A DNA stretch of 64,000 nt from Bin5 sp965242905 (GTDB lineage: Bacteria; Chloroflexota; Anaerolineae; Caldilineales; Caldilineaceae): positions 2,046,001 through 2,110,000 of the forward strand of contig CBDETM010000002.1 in assembly GCA_965242905.1 (NCBI GenBank), given 5' to 3'. The translations under genes and the position numbers were made by a program. Position 1 is the stretch's first letter; every line of letters starts with the position of its first letter. Below are positions 9,419 through 18,118 of the stretch, in pieces. The notes below the pieces were generated by a model. The model ran no database searches and had not been told where the DNA came from. It saw only the letters and a list, made by a program, of their open reading frames with translations.

Positions 9419-10819
9419 ATGCCCCGTCCATCATCGCGCGCAAACGACGATGCGGCAGCGCAGGCAACATCCAGACGGCCCAATGTGATCGTCTTTTTCA
9501 CCGACCAGCAGCGCTGGGATTCAACCGGTGTCCATGGCAACCCGCTCGATCTGACACCCAATTTTGACCGCATGGCCCGTCAGGGCACCCACCTGCACAC
9601 TACCGTCACCTGCCAGCCCGTCTGCGGCCCCGCCCGCTCCTGTCTGCAGACCGGCATGTACGCCACCACAACCGGCTGCTTCCGCAACGCCATCCCGCTG
9701 CCCCGGGACGCGCGCACTCTCGCCCATTTCTTCGGCGAGGCCGGCTACGACACCGGCTACATCGGCAAGTGGCATCTGGCCGACAGGGGGATCACCGGGC
9801 CCGTGCCCGAAGCAAATCGGGGCGGCTACCGTAGCTGGCTGGCGTCCAATGTGCTGGAGTTTACCTCGGACGCCTACGATACCGTCATGTACGACAACGA
9901 TGGCGAAGCCGTCAAGCTGCCCGGCTATCGCGTCGACGCCCTCACAGACGCCGCCATCCGCTACATCGACGATCACCAGCAGGACCCGTTCTTTCTCTTC
10001 CTCTCCTATATCGAGCCGCATCATCAGAACCATCTTGACGACTATCCCCCGCCCGACGGCTACCGCGAACGCTACGCCGGCCGCTGGACGCCGCCCGACC
10101 TGCTCGCCCTCGGCGGCTCCTCTCAGCAGCATCTGGGCGGCTATTGGGGCATGATCAAACGGCTGGACGAGGCCTTGGGACGCCTGTTCGACGCCCTCAA
10201 GAGTCTCGGGCTGGACGAGAACACTATCGTCCTCTACACCACCGACCACGGCTGCCATTTCAAGACGCGCAACGACGAATACAAACGTTCCTGCCATGAA
10301 GCGTCGGTGCGCCTGCCCACCGCTATAACCGGCCCCGGCTTCTTCGGCGGCGGCGAAGTGCGCGAGATCGTCAGCCTGGTCGACCTGCCGCCGACACTCC
10401 TGGACGCAGCCGGCCTCGAACTGCCGCAGCAGATGCAGGGCCGTTCACTGGTACCGCTTGTCAGCCGCCAGTCCTCCGACTGGCCGCAGGATGCCTTGAT
10501 TCAGATCAGCGAATCCCAGGTGGGGCGGGCGGTGCGCACGCAGCGCTGGAAATACTGCGTCACCGCGCCGGACTCCGATGGCAGGCAGCATGCCAGCTCT
10601 GACCGCTATGTGGAGCAGTATCTGTATGACCTGCAGGCGGACCCGTACGAGCTGACCAACCTCGTCGGCCTGGAGTCCCATCGCCGCGCCGCCGACGTGC
10701 TGCAGGAGCGGCTGCTCCGCCTTATGCACGAAGCGGGCGAGGCGCCGGCCGCGATCGACCCGGCTCCGCCAAAGCCAAGCAGGCAACGGATTGTGACAGA
10801 GGAGGAGGCTCTTTCCTAG
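9419..10819 (+). CDS. Sulfatase (formylglycine-dependent, alkaline phosphatase superfamily)
   Basis: Type I sulfatase (466 aa) hydrolysing a sulfate ester. The N-terminus has the metal-binding VIVFFTDQQRWDS. The nucleophile motif C-x-P-x-R appears as CGPARSCLQTG near residues 76-86; its Cys would be converted to formylglycine by an FGE-type enzyme not seen in this window. The second metal and substrate site appears as IGKWHLAD, TTDHG (about 278) and the C-terminal half. No signal peptide is evident, so it is probably cytosolic and acts on imported sulfated substrate. Ribosome site CGGAGGA precedes the ATG. It stands alone, with a terminator just downstream. The substrate (sulfated sugar, choline-O-sulfate or aryl sulfate) cannot be decided. 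Confidence 0.93.
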   Translation: MPRPSSRANDDAAAQATSRRPNVIVFFTDQQRWDSTGVHGNPLDLTPNFDRMARQGTHLHTTVTCQPVCGPARSCLQTGMYATTTGCFRNAIPLPRDARTLAHFFGEAGYDTGYIGKWHLADRGITGPVPEANRGGYRSWLASNVLEFTSDAYDTVMYDNDGEAVKLPGYRVDALTDAAIRYIDDHQQDPFFLFLSYIEPHHQNHLDDYPPPDGYRERYAGRWTPPDLLALGGSSQQHLGGYWGMIKRLDEALGRLFDALKSLGLDENTIVLYTTDHGCHFKTRNDEYKRSCHEASVRLPTAITGPGFFGGGEVREIVSLVDLPPTLLDAAGLELPQQMQGRSLVPLVSRQSSDWPQDALIQISESQVGRAVRTQRWKYCVTAPDSDGRQHASSDRYVEQYLYDLQADPYELTNLVGLESHRRAADVLQERLLRLMHEAGEAPAAIDPAPPKPSRQRIVTEEEALS

Positions 10820-10850
10820 AGGGGGTAAGCAGCCGCGAGCCGCTGAAGTT

Positions 10851-11207
10851 TCATTCGATTTCAACCCGGCCGCGCTGGCTGCCGGGTTTTTCTTTCTGCC
10901 GCGCCGCATCCGCCTCGCAGCGCGCCAGCGCCGCGTCGACCAGCGCACGGCAGGCCAGCAGCCCCTCCCGCCGCGCCGCGTAGGCATGCGTCCAAAACTC
11001 CGGCGGCAGACCCAGATCGTTGTGCCGCAGCTCCTCACACAATCCGGCCATCCCTTCCAGCAGCCACGAGGAGAAGGTGAAGGCGTCCGCACGCTCGGCA
11101 CGCGGTTGTCGGGGAGGAGGCTCCGTCTGCGGCTCCGCGTCCGGCCCCGAACCCGTCCCGTTCTGGTCGCTGCCGTCACTGATTGGAACTGATCCGTTCT
11201 CTGCCAT
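10851..11207 (-). CDS. Small protein of unknown function
   Basis: A 118-aa protein with no recognised family. The first 40 residues are polar and Pro/Glu-rich, probably disordered. Residues 45-105 look like a compact helical domain (FSSWLLEGMAGLCEELRHND, then an Ala-rich helix with RALVDAALARCE). The ATG at 11207 follows a GGAG; a GTG one codon earlier is possible. It starts 28 bp after the acyltransferase stop and is probably co-transcribed with it. Its last codons overlap the terminator of the convergent sulfatase gene. Confidence 0.6.
   Translation of the reverse strand: MAENGSVPISDGSDQNGTGSGPDAEPQTEPPPRQPRAERADAFTFSSWLLEGMAGLCEELRHNDLGLPPEFWTHAYAARREGLLACRALVDAALARCEADAARQKEKPGSQRGRVEIE
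10863..10897 (+). terminator. Rho-independent terminator of the sulfatase gene
   Basis: Stem AACCCGGC / GCCGGGTT with a 10-nt loop, followed by TTTCTTTCT. It lies 43 bp after the sulfatase stop and inside the last codons of the convergent small gene. Confidence 0.75.
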
Positions 11208-11235
11208 CACTCCATCCCTGCACAGCCGCGCCCCG

Positions 11236-12516
11236 TCAAGCCGGAGCCGCCGTGCCTATCTTCCCGCCCGCCGGCGCCCGTTCTGCTCCTTCCACCGGCT
11301 CATTCATTATCAAAGTACGCATGACCCGGTAGTCGTGGCCGCCGAAGCGGTACTTGTACTCCTCGTCGCCCTGCAGAAAGTCGAATACCTCGATGCCGCG
11401 CGCGATCGCGTGTTGGATCACATAGCCCAGCAACACCCAACCGGGGCTGTATCCGGCCCACTTTTCAGTATCGTAGCCGGAATTATAAAGCAGCAGCTCC
11501 TTCTTGTATTCGAACGCCAACAGCGCTGCCGCGTTCTCACCGTTCAGAGAGAGAAAACTGAGATGGAGATGCCCCGTTTCGAGCATGCGGCCCGCCATGA
11601 CGCGGAAAAAGCGTTCCATGTGCGGCGTCATGAACGACTCCTTGTCCGGGCGGCTCATACGCTGCAAACGCAGGAACTCATCCATCGCCCCCTGCAACTC
11701 GTCCATCGACTGGATCAACGAGAAGCCGACATCCAGCTCCCGTTCCACCCGGCGCTGCTTGCGCCGAATCTCGTGGCGCTGCTTCTTGTCGATCTGCATC
11801 AGGTAGCTTTCATAACGTGCCGGCAAATGCACGTGCGGCGCCACATCCTCCTGGTCGACCTCCACCCGCAGACCCGCGTTCCGGAAAATCGAGGGCAGCG
11901 CATTGTAACTCAGGCTGTCCTCAGGCAGATTGCACAGGTCCAGATAGTCCCACGCCGGCGCCTCCTCGCTCTGCAGCCAGTCCAGCAGACAGTAGTAGAC
12001 CTCCTTCTCCCAGCCGGCGGCGATGATGATGTCCAGGAAGTCGCTCACCTCCACACAGCCAACCAGTTTCAGACTGCGCTTCCCCGCCCATTCGCCCTCC
12101 TTGTGTTCACTCAGATAGAAGGGCGCTATCCCAACCAGCCCGGACGAATCGGGAGTGGAGTGTGAAAGGTCAGCCGGATCTTCACTCTCTCCTCGATAAA
12201 ACGCCAGTATCCACAGATCGCCCGCCCCCAACTGCTGCCACCAGACCGACTGCCATTCGTGCGTCAGGAAAAAAGTGTCGTAGCGGCTGCGGGCCAGCAG
12301 ATCGTTCCATCCCGCCGCCAGCGCGCTGAAACCATTGGGATAGGTGGTTGGACCATAAATGGTTACGTTAAGTGAACATGGTGGGACTGCATCGCGGTCT
12401 GCATCCTGCGCAGACGCTTCCTCCCCTGGGGCAACGCCGTCTCTGTGGTGGCCGTCGCGCCGCAACCGGCGCGCCACCGCAGGCACGTCCGGCGCCGGGG
12501 ATTTCGTGATAAGCAT
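11236..12516 (-). CDS. FemAB/BioF2-like GNAT-fold acyltransferase
   Basis: A 426-aa protein of the Acetyltransf_6 (CelD/BioF2, FemAB-like) type that probably transfers an acyl or aminoacyl group to a cell-surface glycan or lipid precursor. Features: WNDLLARSRYDTFFLTHEW at the start of the first GNAT-like half; a basic helical hairpin KKQRHEIRRKQRRVERELDV; and the second half with LALLAFEYKKELLLYNSGYD-like strands and GIEVFDFLQGDEEYKYRFG near the end, the most typical family segment. The ATG at 12516 has an AGAGGAG ribosome site 6 nt upstream; longer in-frame starts overlap the preceding gene. The first 60 residues are polar and poorly conserved in appearance. Downstream of the surface protein gene on the same strand. 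Confidence 0.85.
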   Translation of the reverse strand: MLITKSPAPDVPAVARRLRRDGHHRDGVAPGEEASAQDADRDAVPPCSLNVTIYGPTTYPNGFSALAAGWNDLLARSRYDTFFLTHEWQSVWWQQLGAGDLWILAFYRGESEDPADLSHSTPDSSGLVGIAPFYLSEHKEGEWAGKRSLKLVGCVEVSDFLDIIIAAGWEKEVYYCLLDWLQSEEAPAWDYLDLCNLPEDSLSYNALPSIFRNAGLRVEVDQEDVAPHVHLPARYESYLMQIDKKQRHEIRRKQRRVERELDVGFSLIQSMDELQGAMDEFLRLQRMSRPDKESFMTPHMERFFRVMAGRMLETGHLHLSFLSLNGENAAALLAFEYKKELLLYNSGYDTEKWAGYSPGWVLLGYVIQHAIARGIEVFDFLQGDEEYKYRFGGHDYRVMRTLIMNEPVEGAERAPAGGKIGTAAPA

Positions 12517-12585
12517 AAGCTCCTCTATCTGCTTGTCTGAACCTTGTCTTCTGGTATTGAGGGACGCTAAATGATCCGCGCATTC

Positions 12586-12625
12586 CACTACAAATATCGT
12601 AGTGAGCACGGCCATTCTAGTCCAA
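12586..12625 (-). promoter_or_regulatory. Promoter with dyad over the -10 box
   Basis: Minus strand: -35 TTGGAC (12620-12625), 18-bp spacer, -10 TACGAT (12596-12601). A perfect inverted repeat CACTAC-N7-GTAGTG (12586-12604) covers the -10, which is the layout of a repressor operator. It is about 70 bp upstream of the acyltransferase start. Confidence 0.45.
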
Positions 12626-12686
12626 TTGGTGGGGATTCGACAAACCCACGTGACCGGCGCGGGGACTGAAAACAGGGCGCCGGCCT

Positions 12687-14342
12687 CTACGGTGGAGGAC
12701 CTCCGCTCCCGCGAAATCGCAGATAACCGATGGCGACGAGAACGATCAGCAGAAGGAAGACAAACGTCTGCCCCTGCGCAGTCTGCGAGATGCGCACGAA
12801 CCGCTGCCACACGGTTACGTCCACGACCTGCGCCGGCGCCGCCGATGGACTGGACCGTTGGATGATCGATGAAGGCGTTGACACGCCGACCGCGATCATC
12901 GTGCCGCGCGCGGCCAGTGCCGGCGTCGCGCTCGCCTCCACTTCAGGTGTGCTTTCCGCAGCCGGAGTCTGTGGGCCGGAACCGGGCTGCGCGGGCGCGC
13001 TCTCCTCTGGCGGCGCACTGGTTGCGGCGGGGGCCGGCGAGCCCGGCGGTTGCGTATTGGACGCGCCGCCCGCGTTTGGCGCGGCCGCGTTCCCGTAGCA
13101 GACCAGCAGCTGCACGTCGTCCAGGAACATCCACGTGCGCCTGCCATTGCCGTCGTTAAAGACATTGAAATAGAGATAGTACGACCCGTCCAGGTAGGGG
13201 GTCAGATCGACCGTCATCGTCTCCCAGGCCGCGTTCTCCGCCCGGTTGCGATAGAGGATCGCCTCGGTCGCCAGAGACGGTGTCAGCAGGATCAGCTCCT
13301 GGCGGTCGGACGCCAGCGCCGGGCTCAGCGTCGCCGGCTCCTGGCTGCGCGAAAGATGGTTCCAGCGCAACGACGCGCTCGACGCGCCCGCCGGCAGCTG
13401 GATCAGCTGCCGCACCGAGGAATAGGACTGGATGTTCTGCGTGCCGCTTCCCGGCGGGTTGCCCAGCCGCAATGACAAGGCCCCCCCGGACGGCTGGTTG
13501 GCGAGAACTGGAGGGTTCGGCGACTCGCCCACGGCCCAGTTGGAAAAGCCGTCCAGCACGCTTTCGAAGTCGCCGTTGGTCAGCGAATCGCTCGCGACAC
13601 AGCCGCCCGGCACAGGCGTCGTCACCGGTTGCGGCGTGGCGGCCCGCGGCGGTGTCCCGCTGGGCTGCGGCGCCGCGGTCGCCGGCGGCGTCACGAACGG
13701 CGTCGCGTCCGGTTCACAGGCCAGCAGGCTCACCTCGTCCAGGTAGAGCGCGGTGCGGCCGCCGCCGCCGTCGTTATGCACGCCGAACTCGACGCGCAGC
13801 GTGCGCCCGCGGAAATGAGTCAAATCGATCAGTTCGAACTGCCACGACTGCTCGTTGGAGAGCCGCGCCCACGGCTGCGCCAGCCGTACCCCGGTTGTGG
13901 CTTCGTAGATGTTCAGCAGCTGCATGTCGCTGCCGGGCGTTTCTTCATGGCTCGCCCAGTAGTGAAAGCTGAGCGTGAAATGCTGCGCCGAGTCCGGCAG
14001 CGCAATGTCCTGGTAGAGGTTGTCGCTGGCCTCCAGGTTGGCGCTGTCCACGATCCCCAGCCGCAGCGAGCGGTCGCCCGCATACGATCGTGCCGTCGAG
14101 TAGCTAGGCGGCAGCCCTGACCCTGCCAGGCCCCAGTGCAGATCGGTCGCCTCGAATCCGCCGTTGATGATCAGCTCGCTGCAACCGTCAGGCGAAAGAT
14201 GGGCCGCGCCCACTTCACTGTCACCAGGAGCGGGAGGCGGCCCCTGCGCCTTCGTCGTCGCCGTCCCCTGCCACAGAACCACCGCAACCGCCAGCAGCGT
14301 GCACAGAGAAACAACTCCCCGCGCGCCCCACACCTTGCTCAT
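12687..14342 (-). CDS. Secreted, membrane-anchored protein with two carbohydrate-binding-like domains
   Basis: A 551-aa surface protein. The signal sequence is SLCTLLAVAVVLWQG with cleavage likely after TTKAQ. Two related beta-sandwich modules follow. Each begins with a 'NGGFE' or 'NGDFES' strand plus Trp and ends in a Tyr/Phe-LD-x-V-x-L-L-x-C strand (YLDEVSLLAC and FLDDVQLLVC), as in CBM-like or MAM-like jelly rolls. A Pro/Thr-rich linker separates them; a longer Pro/Ala/Ser-rich stalk leads to a C-terminal helix (FVFLLLIVLVAIGYLRF) with positive residues outside. The ATG at 14342 follows GGGAAG; ATG 14354 is an alternative. It probably displays glycan-binding domains at the surface. No catalytic motif is seen. 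Confidence 0.82.
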   Translation of the reverse strand: MSKVWGARGVVSLCTLLAVAVVLWQGTATTKAQGPPPAPGDSEVGAAHLSPDGCSELIINGGFEATDLHWGLAGSGLPPSYSTARSYAGDRSLRLGIVDSANLEASDNLYQDIALPDSAQHFTLSFHYWASHEETPGSDMQLLNIYEATTGVRLAQPWARLSNEQSWQFELIDLTHFRGRTLRVEFGVHNDGGGGRTALYLDEVSLLACEPDATPFVTPPATAAPQPSGTPPRAATPQPVTTPVPGGCVASDSLTNGDFESVLDGFSNWAVGESPNPPVLANQPSGGALSLRLGNPPGSGTQNIQSYSSVRQLIQLPAGASSASLRWNHLSRSQEPATLSPALASDRQELILLTPSLATEAILYRNRAENAAWETMTVDLTPYLDGSYYLYFNVFNDGNGRRTWMFLDDVQLLVCYGNAAAPNAGGASNTQPPGSPAPAATSAPPEESAPAQPGSGPQTPAAESTPEVEASATPALAARGTMIAVGVSTPSSIIQRSSPSAAPAQVVDVTVWQRFVRISQTAQGQTFVFLLLIVLVAIGYLRFRGSGGPPP

Positions 14343-14420
14343 CACACTTCCCATCCTGTCCACCCGAAAAACTACCCCGCCGCGGCACGTACGTCCCTCC
14401 TGATTCTGCCAGGAATTCCA

Positions 14421-14450
14421 ATTGTAGCATGTGCCTTGGATCATGGACAA
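14421..14450 (-). promoter_or_regulatory. Sigma70-like promoter for the surface protein gene
   Basis: Minus strand: -35 TTGTCC, 18-bp spacer, -10 TACAAT, about 80 bp before the start codon. The gap 14343-14666 holds nothing else I can support. Confidence 0.5.
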
Positions 14451-14666
14451 CGGTGGTGTGATTGCGGGCGATGACCTACGCTTCTATGACGACAGTAACT
14501 GGAGTAGAGGCATCATCGCGCCGAGGCGCGGTATCACGAAGTCGAGCCCGTGGTGTGAGGGCATGCGGAAGGAATGGGGCAGTTTGTGAGAATGGGAGAA
14601 AAGATCGGGGTTTGGGTTTGCATGCTCTTATCGGGGCCTAGTCTTTGGCACAGGTCACAATGAAAA

Positions 14667-16646
14667 TCATCGAAAAGCCACAGGCCGAATCTTAAGCGCA
14701 ATAATCGCCTCGATAATCCTCTCGAGCGACCTGCAAGTCTTGCCATTTGATATGGCCTTCTCGACTACCTGCTCAATTACTGCTGGGTTTTTCAGCGCAT
14801 GCTTCTTCTTGGCTATGCTTAAATCTAGCTGAGCCTCCGACAACCACTGCATAAAGGACTCCTCACCCATTTCACCCTGAAGAGTTTTCTCTAAGTTGAC
14901 CTTGAAGCAAGCAGAAGACTCCTCCCCAAAACTAGGCCAGTCCTCTTCAGGTTTTTCGAGAAGGCGGAGAAGATATCTGTTATCTTCTGGCTTGGCGTCT
15001 TTGACTCCATAGTCGCCATCCCATACAACATATACAGGAATGCCTAATTGCCTAAAAATCACTAGGGGCCGGTCTATGTTTGCTTTCCCAAAACAAGGTA
15101 TGACAGTTATTCCCCTACCATCAAGATCTTGATTCATTGATTTTGCGAACCCTAGAATTGCCGCCCGGTCGTCCTCGCCTTCAACCAGTACCACTACTTC
15201 AGCAAAGAATCCTTCCCCCATCCAAGGAGTCATTATAGATCGAAGGCGAGGCTGTAGAGTCTCAGATGTGTACTTTTCACCTTGTTTTTGCTTAGCACGC
15301 CATAGCTCATCTGCCACCTTTTCCATATTGGCTTTTCTGAGGCGGGTGGTCTGCGGTTTGCCGTCGGCAGAGGCTTTTTTTTGCAGCACGCGTATTTGGT
15401 CGAAGCGATCTAAACCGACAAATAATGGAGAGTGAGTTGTATATATGACTTGCGTATTCTTGGCAACACCAGGGATTGTGCCTGTTGCAAGATTCAACAA
15501 CACTGAAGCCAAATGTCGTTGGCGGCTCGGATGTTGATATAGCTCGGGTTCTTCAATCGCCAGCACTAGGTTAGGTAGTTGGGGGCCCCTTGTTTCTGGA
15601 TTTGTATCCTCCTCTGTCGATATTCTTTCTTCTGATATCGTTTGGGTCAATCGGACAGTGGTTAAGTGCTGAAGCATCGTGACAATAAATGCCCGCTGAA
15701 GGCCATGCCCAGTTCTTTCTACTTTGGATTCGTAATCATCTTCCCAAAGTCTTACTTGTGCTTGAGGCATGGGGATCGAGATGTCCATGAGTTCAGACCA
15801 CTGCAAGACCACCTTCGCATCGGGGACATAAGACTGAAGGGTATCGGACAGGCCTTTTGATAGGTCTGTCAGTTCTTTGAGGCTTTCGGGCTCCATGAGT
15901 TCTCTGTACTGGTCTTGCGTGCGCTGTTTGAAATCAATAAGGTCTCTTCGATCCGCCAGCGCGCTGCGTACAACAAGATCCATGATTTCTGTGACCGAAG
16001 ATCCTCGTCCTTCAGTTGCGTCTTCTGTCGCATCTCTCACAGCCGGCACATAGATGAACCGGGTATGCTGTCCCAATCGTCCGCTACCAACCTCAGTGAA
16101 TCCAAAGAACTGCCCGTCATCTCGGAGAGGCGAACATTGTCTAGGGTTCTCATTCTCCCACTCTTCCAAAGAGTTGAGAGCCACTTCTGCGGAACGGGCT
16201 GCTGGCAGAGATGAGTACTCCTCTCGCGCACGAATCTCATTGTACTTCTGTCTCTTTTGCGTGGCATTGCCGGCGTTCCTGACTTCTGTGAAGTCAGGGT
16301 TCTGTAGTCTCATTCCGTGATAAGTGCCTGACTTGCCTTTCTCAGGATCAGAAAAAACTCGAACAACCGTTAGACTATCATTGTCGATGTAGGCCGAGAA
16401 CAAGCCCTTTGCTTCTTCGCTAAGATCGGTATAGGTAACCGCTATCTCAATATTTTGAGTCAAGTCTTCTGAGTAAAAGTCCTCGGGCATCACTTTGGCC
16501 GATGGATTGTAGAATAGCTCTAGCGCGCTCAAGAATGAAGACTTACCTGAACCATTCCGCCCCACCAGTGCAGTAAGAGAATCGCAGGGTAGTGTCCCCA
16601 TAAGAATAGACCGGAAATTCTTCACTTGGACTTCTTGAATCAGCAT
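14667..16646 (-). CDS. OLD-family ATP-dependent nuclease (AAA + TOPRIM)
   Basis: A 659-aa OLD-type protein. The N-terminal ABC/SMC-like ATPase has Walker A GRNGSGKS (about 30-37), an inserted helical region, and Walker B in LVLAIEEPELYQHPSRQ, followed by a YTTHSPLFV switch. The C-terminal TOPRIM domain has the acidic VVVLVEGEDDRAAI and the metal-binding VYVVWDGDYG. OLD proteins are DNA nucleases with roles in phage defence. The ATG at 16646 has AGAGGAAG upstream; a longer start is unlikely. No UvrD-like helicase (as in Gabija), reverse transcriptase or other partner lies nearby, so this is a stand-alone OLD. GC content and codon use are clearly lower than in the flanking genes, which suggests acquisition by transfer. 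Confidence 0.92.
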   Translation of the reverse strand: MLIQEVQVKNFRSILMGTLPCDSLTALVGRNGSGKSSFLSALELFYNPSAKVMPEDFYSEDLTQNIEIAVTYTDLSEEAKGLFSAYIDNDSLTVVRVFSDPEKGKSGTYHGMRLQNPDFTEVRNAGNATQKRQKYNEIRAREEYSSLPAARSAEVALNSLEEWENENPRQCSPLRDDGQFFGFTEVGSGRLGQHTRFIYVPAVRDATEDATEGRGSSVTEIMDLVVRSALADRRDLIDFKQRTQDQYRELMEPESLKELTDLSKGLSDTLQSYVPDAKVVLQWSELMDISIPMPQAQVRLWEDDYESKVERTGHGLQRAFIVTMLQHLTTVRLTQTISEERISTEEDTNPETRGPQLPNLVLAIEEPELYQHPSRQRHLASVLLNLATGTIPGVAKNTQVIYTTHSPLFVGLDRFDQIRVLQKKASADGKPQTTRLRKANMEKVADELWRAKQKQGEKYTSETLQPRLRSIMTPWMGEGFFAEVVVLVEGEDDRAAILGFAKSMNQDLDGRGITVIPCFGKANIDRPLVIFRQLGIPVYVVWDGDYGVKDAKPEDNRYLLRLLEKPEEDWPSFGEESSACFKVNLEKTLQGEMGEESFMQWLSEAQLDLSIAKKKHALKNPAVIEQVVEKAISNGKTCRSLERIIEAIIALKIRPVAFR

Positions 16647-17188
16647 GGCCTCGCTTCCTCTGATGTGCTGCGTCTTAATGGTTGAATGACGAGCCAATAG
16701 ATAAGAAAGAGTAATTCACCAAATATGTGGACGGACAGTCCATTAGCCAAGATACATCTACGCCCTCTGCACACCAAATTTCCGTAGTGCCTCACAATTA
16801 TGTCAGCGTCTACCAGGTAATAGCGGGGTCTACCCTTACACACTGAAATCGAACGCAACCAAATGCCTTCGATTCATCCCAAAAGGCACCCAGCGCCCTG
16901 TCAAATCCTGCTTTACAGCGCTTGACCTCTCCGTCCCAAACAAGAACATCGATCAGAAACCGGTCAAAACCGACCGACGCCGCGTCACTGTCACCCCCCC
17001 AATCCGCAGGGCAATCGCGAACCTTACAGTACTCGGCCAAGTTCGCTCATTTCATTGGAATCACACCAAAATTTGGCGCCTTTCAGGCAAGACCAGCCTT
17101 GCATATAGCCTCTTTTCGCCCGGTAGTAGCGGGAAGCGCGCTGCTATCACGAAGTTCGCGATTGCCCTGCCCCAATCCTTTTCCCGCA
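16647..17188. other. Intergenic, no supported gene
   Basis: Lower-GC stretch upstream of the OLD gene. A 76-codon frame on the minus strand (16810-17040) has no ribosome site or recognisable fold, and I do not call it. It may include remains of whatever carried the nuclease gene in. Confidence 0.4.
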
Positions 17189-17217
17189 TTTACACAGCGC
17201 CGGATCACGGTTACAAT
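17189..17217 (+). promoter_or_regulatory. Sigma70-like promoter for the phosphatase/kinase operon
   Basis: -35 TTTACA, 17-bp spacer, -10 TACAAT. It lies 57 bp before the TTG start of the histidine phosphatase gene and is one of the best matches to consensus in the window. Confidence 0.65.
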
Positions 17218-17273
17218 GAAAACGCAACCGACCCGCACAACCAGCAAGCCGCGCCCTGGGAAGAGGAACAGGA

Positions 17274-18002
17274 TTGATCGAAGAACAAAAAACTACCACC
17301 GAGGAGCCAGACGCAGCCAAAAACGAAGAGGAAAGCCAGGCCGGCGACGATCACGAAAAAGAAAAACCCCCGCGCCCTACCTATCTCTTCCTGATTCGCC
17401 ACGGCGAAAACGCATGGACCGAACGCGGCGCGCTGGCCGGCCGCACACCCGGCGTCCCTTTGAACGAAAAAGGAAAGGAGCAGGCCCAACAGGTTGTCGA
17501 GCGTCTCAAGGGCCAACCTATCACCGCCGTCTACTCCAGCCCGCTCCTGCGCTGCCTGCAGACAGCCCAACCGCTGGCCGCCGCGCTGGACCTGCCCGTC
17601 TCGGTCGAGCCGGGCATCCTGGAGGTCGATTACGGCGAATGGCGCGGCGGTGAGCTGAAGGAGTTGGGCAAGCGGCCGGAATGGAGACTGGTTCAGGTCT
17701 TCCCGGGCGGTTTCCGTTTCCCTGGCGGCGAAACGTTGCGAGAGGTGCAGAACCGTGTCATCACGACCCTGGAGCGCATCCGTACGGAGCACCCGGGCGA
17801 GGTCATCGCCGCCTTCGCCCACGGCGACGTCCTGCGCACCAGCATGGCCTACTATCTCGGCACGCCGCTCGATCTCTTCCAGCGCATCCAGATCAGCACC
17901 GCATCGATCAGCCTCGTCGCCTTCCATCGTTTTGGACCAAGCATCCTGGCCATGAATGACAGCGGCGGTTTCCCTGTGATAAAGTTAGAAAGAGAAGACT
18001 GA
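17274..18002 (+). CDS. Histidine phosphatase family protein (MSMEG_4193-like)
   Basis: Phosphoglycerate-mutase-like phosphatase (242 aa). The catalytic RHG is R42-H43-G44 in LIRHGENAW. The second arginine lies in YSSPLLRCLQTA, the acid in EVDYGEW, and the second histidine in AFAHGDVLRT. The start is TTG at 17274, directly after an AAGAGGAACAGGA ribosome site. The first 33 residues are highly charged and probably disordered. It is followed by the DUF3090 and kinase-like genes, an order known from Actinobacteria and Chloroflexi. That setting suggests a phosphatase role in a shared, still undefined pathway rather than glycolysis. Confidence 0.9.
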   Translation: MIEEQKTTTEEPDAAKNEEESQAGDDHEKEKPPRPTYLFLIRHGENAWTERGALAGRTPGVPLNEKGKEQAQQVVERLKGQPITAVYSSPLLRCLQTAQPLAAALDLPVSVEPGILEVDYGEWRGGELKELGKRPEWRLVQVFPGGFRFPGGETLREVQNRVITTLERIRTEHPGEVIAAFAHGDVLRTSMAYYLGTPLDLFQRIQISTASISLVAFHRFGPSILAMNDSGGFPVIKLERED

Positions 18003-18118
18003 GTCCCATCTGATGCGAACGGGTCCCCTCAGCGGCACCATGGGACTACAGGCATCCTGCTGGCACATGCCATAATCGCCAGCCACTGCACCCGTTACCG
18101 ATCACCGGCCACCGGCAT

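Noticed and set aside
14667..16646. OLD gene considered as GajA of a Gabija system
   Set aside because: No UvrD-like helicase gene is adjacent on either side.
16810..17040. Minus-strand frame of 76 codons upstream of the OLD gene
   Set aside because: No ribosome site, no recognisable family, and an unusual composition. It could be an OLD partner, but nothing supports that.
18004..18045. GTCCCAT / ATGGGAC inverted repeat after the histidine phosphatase gene
   Set aside because: The loop is about 28 nt with no T-run; too weak to call a terminator.
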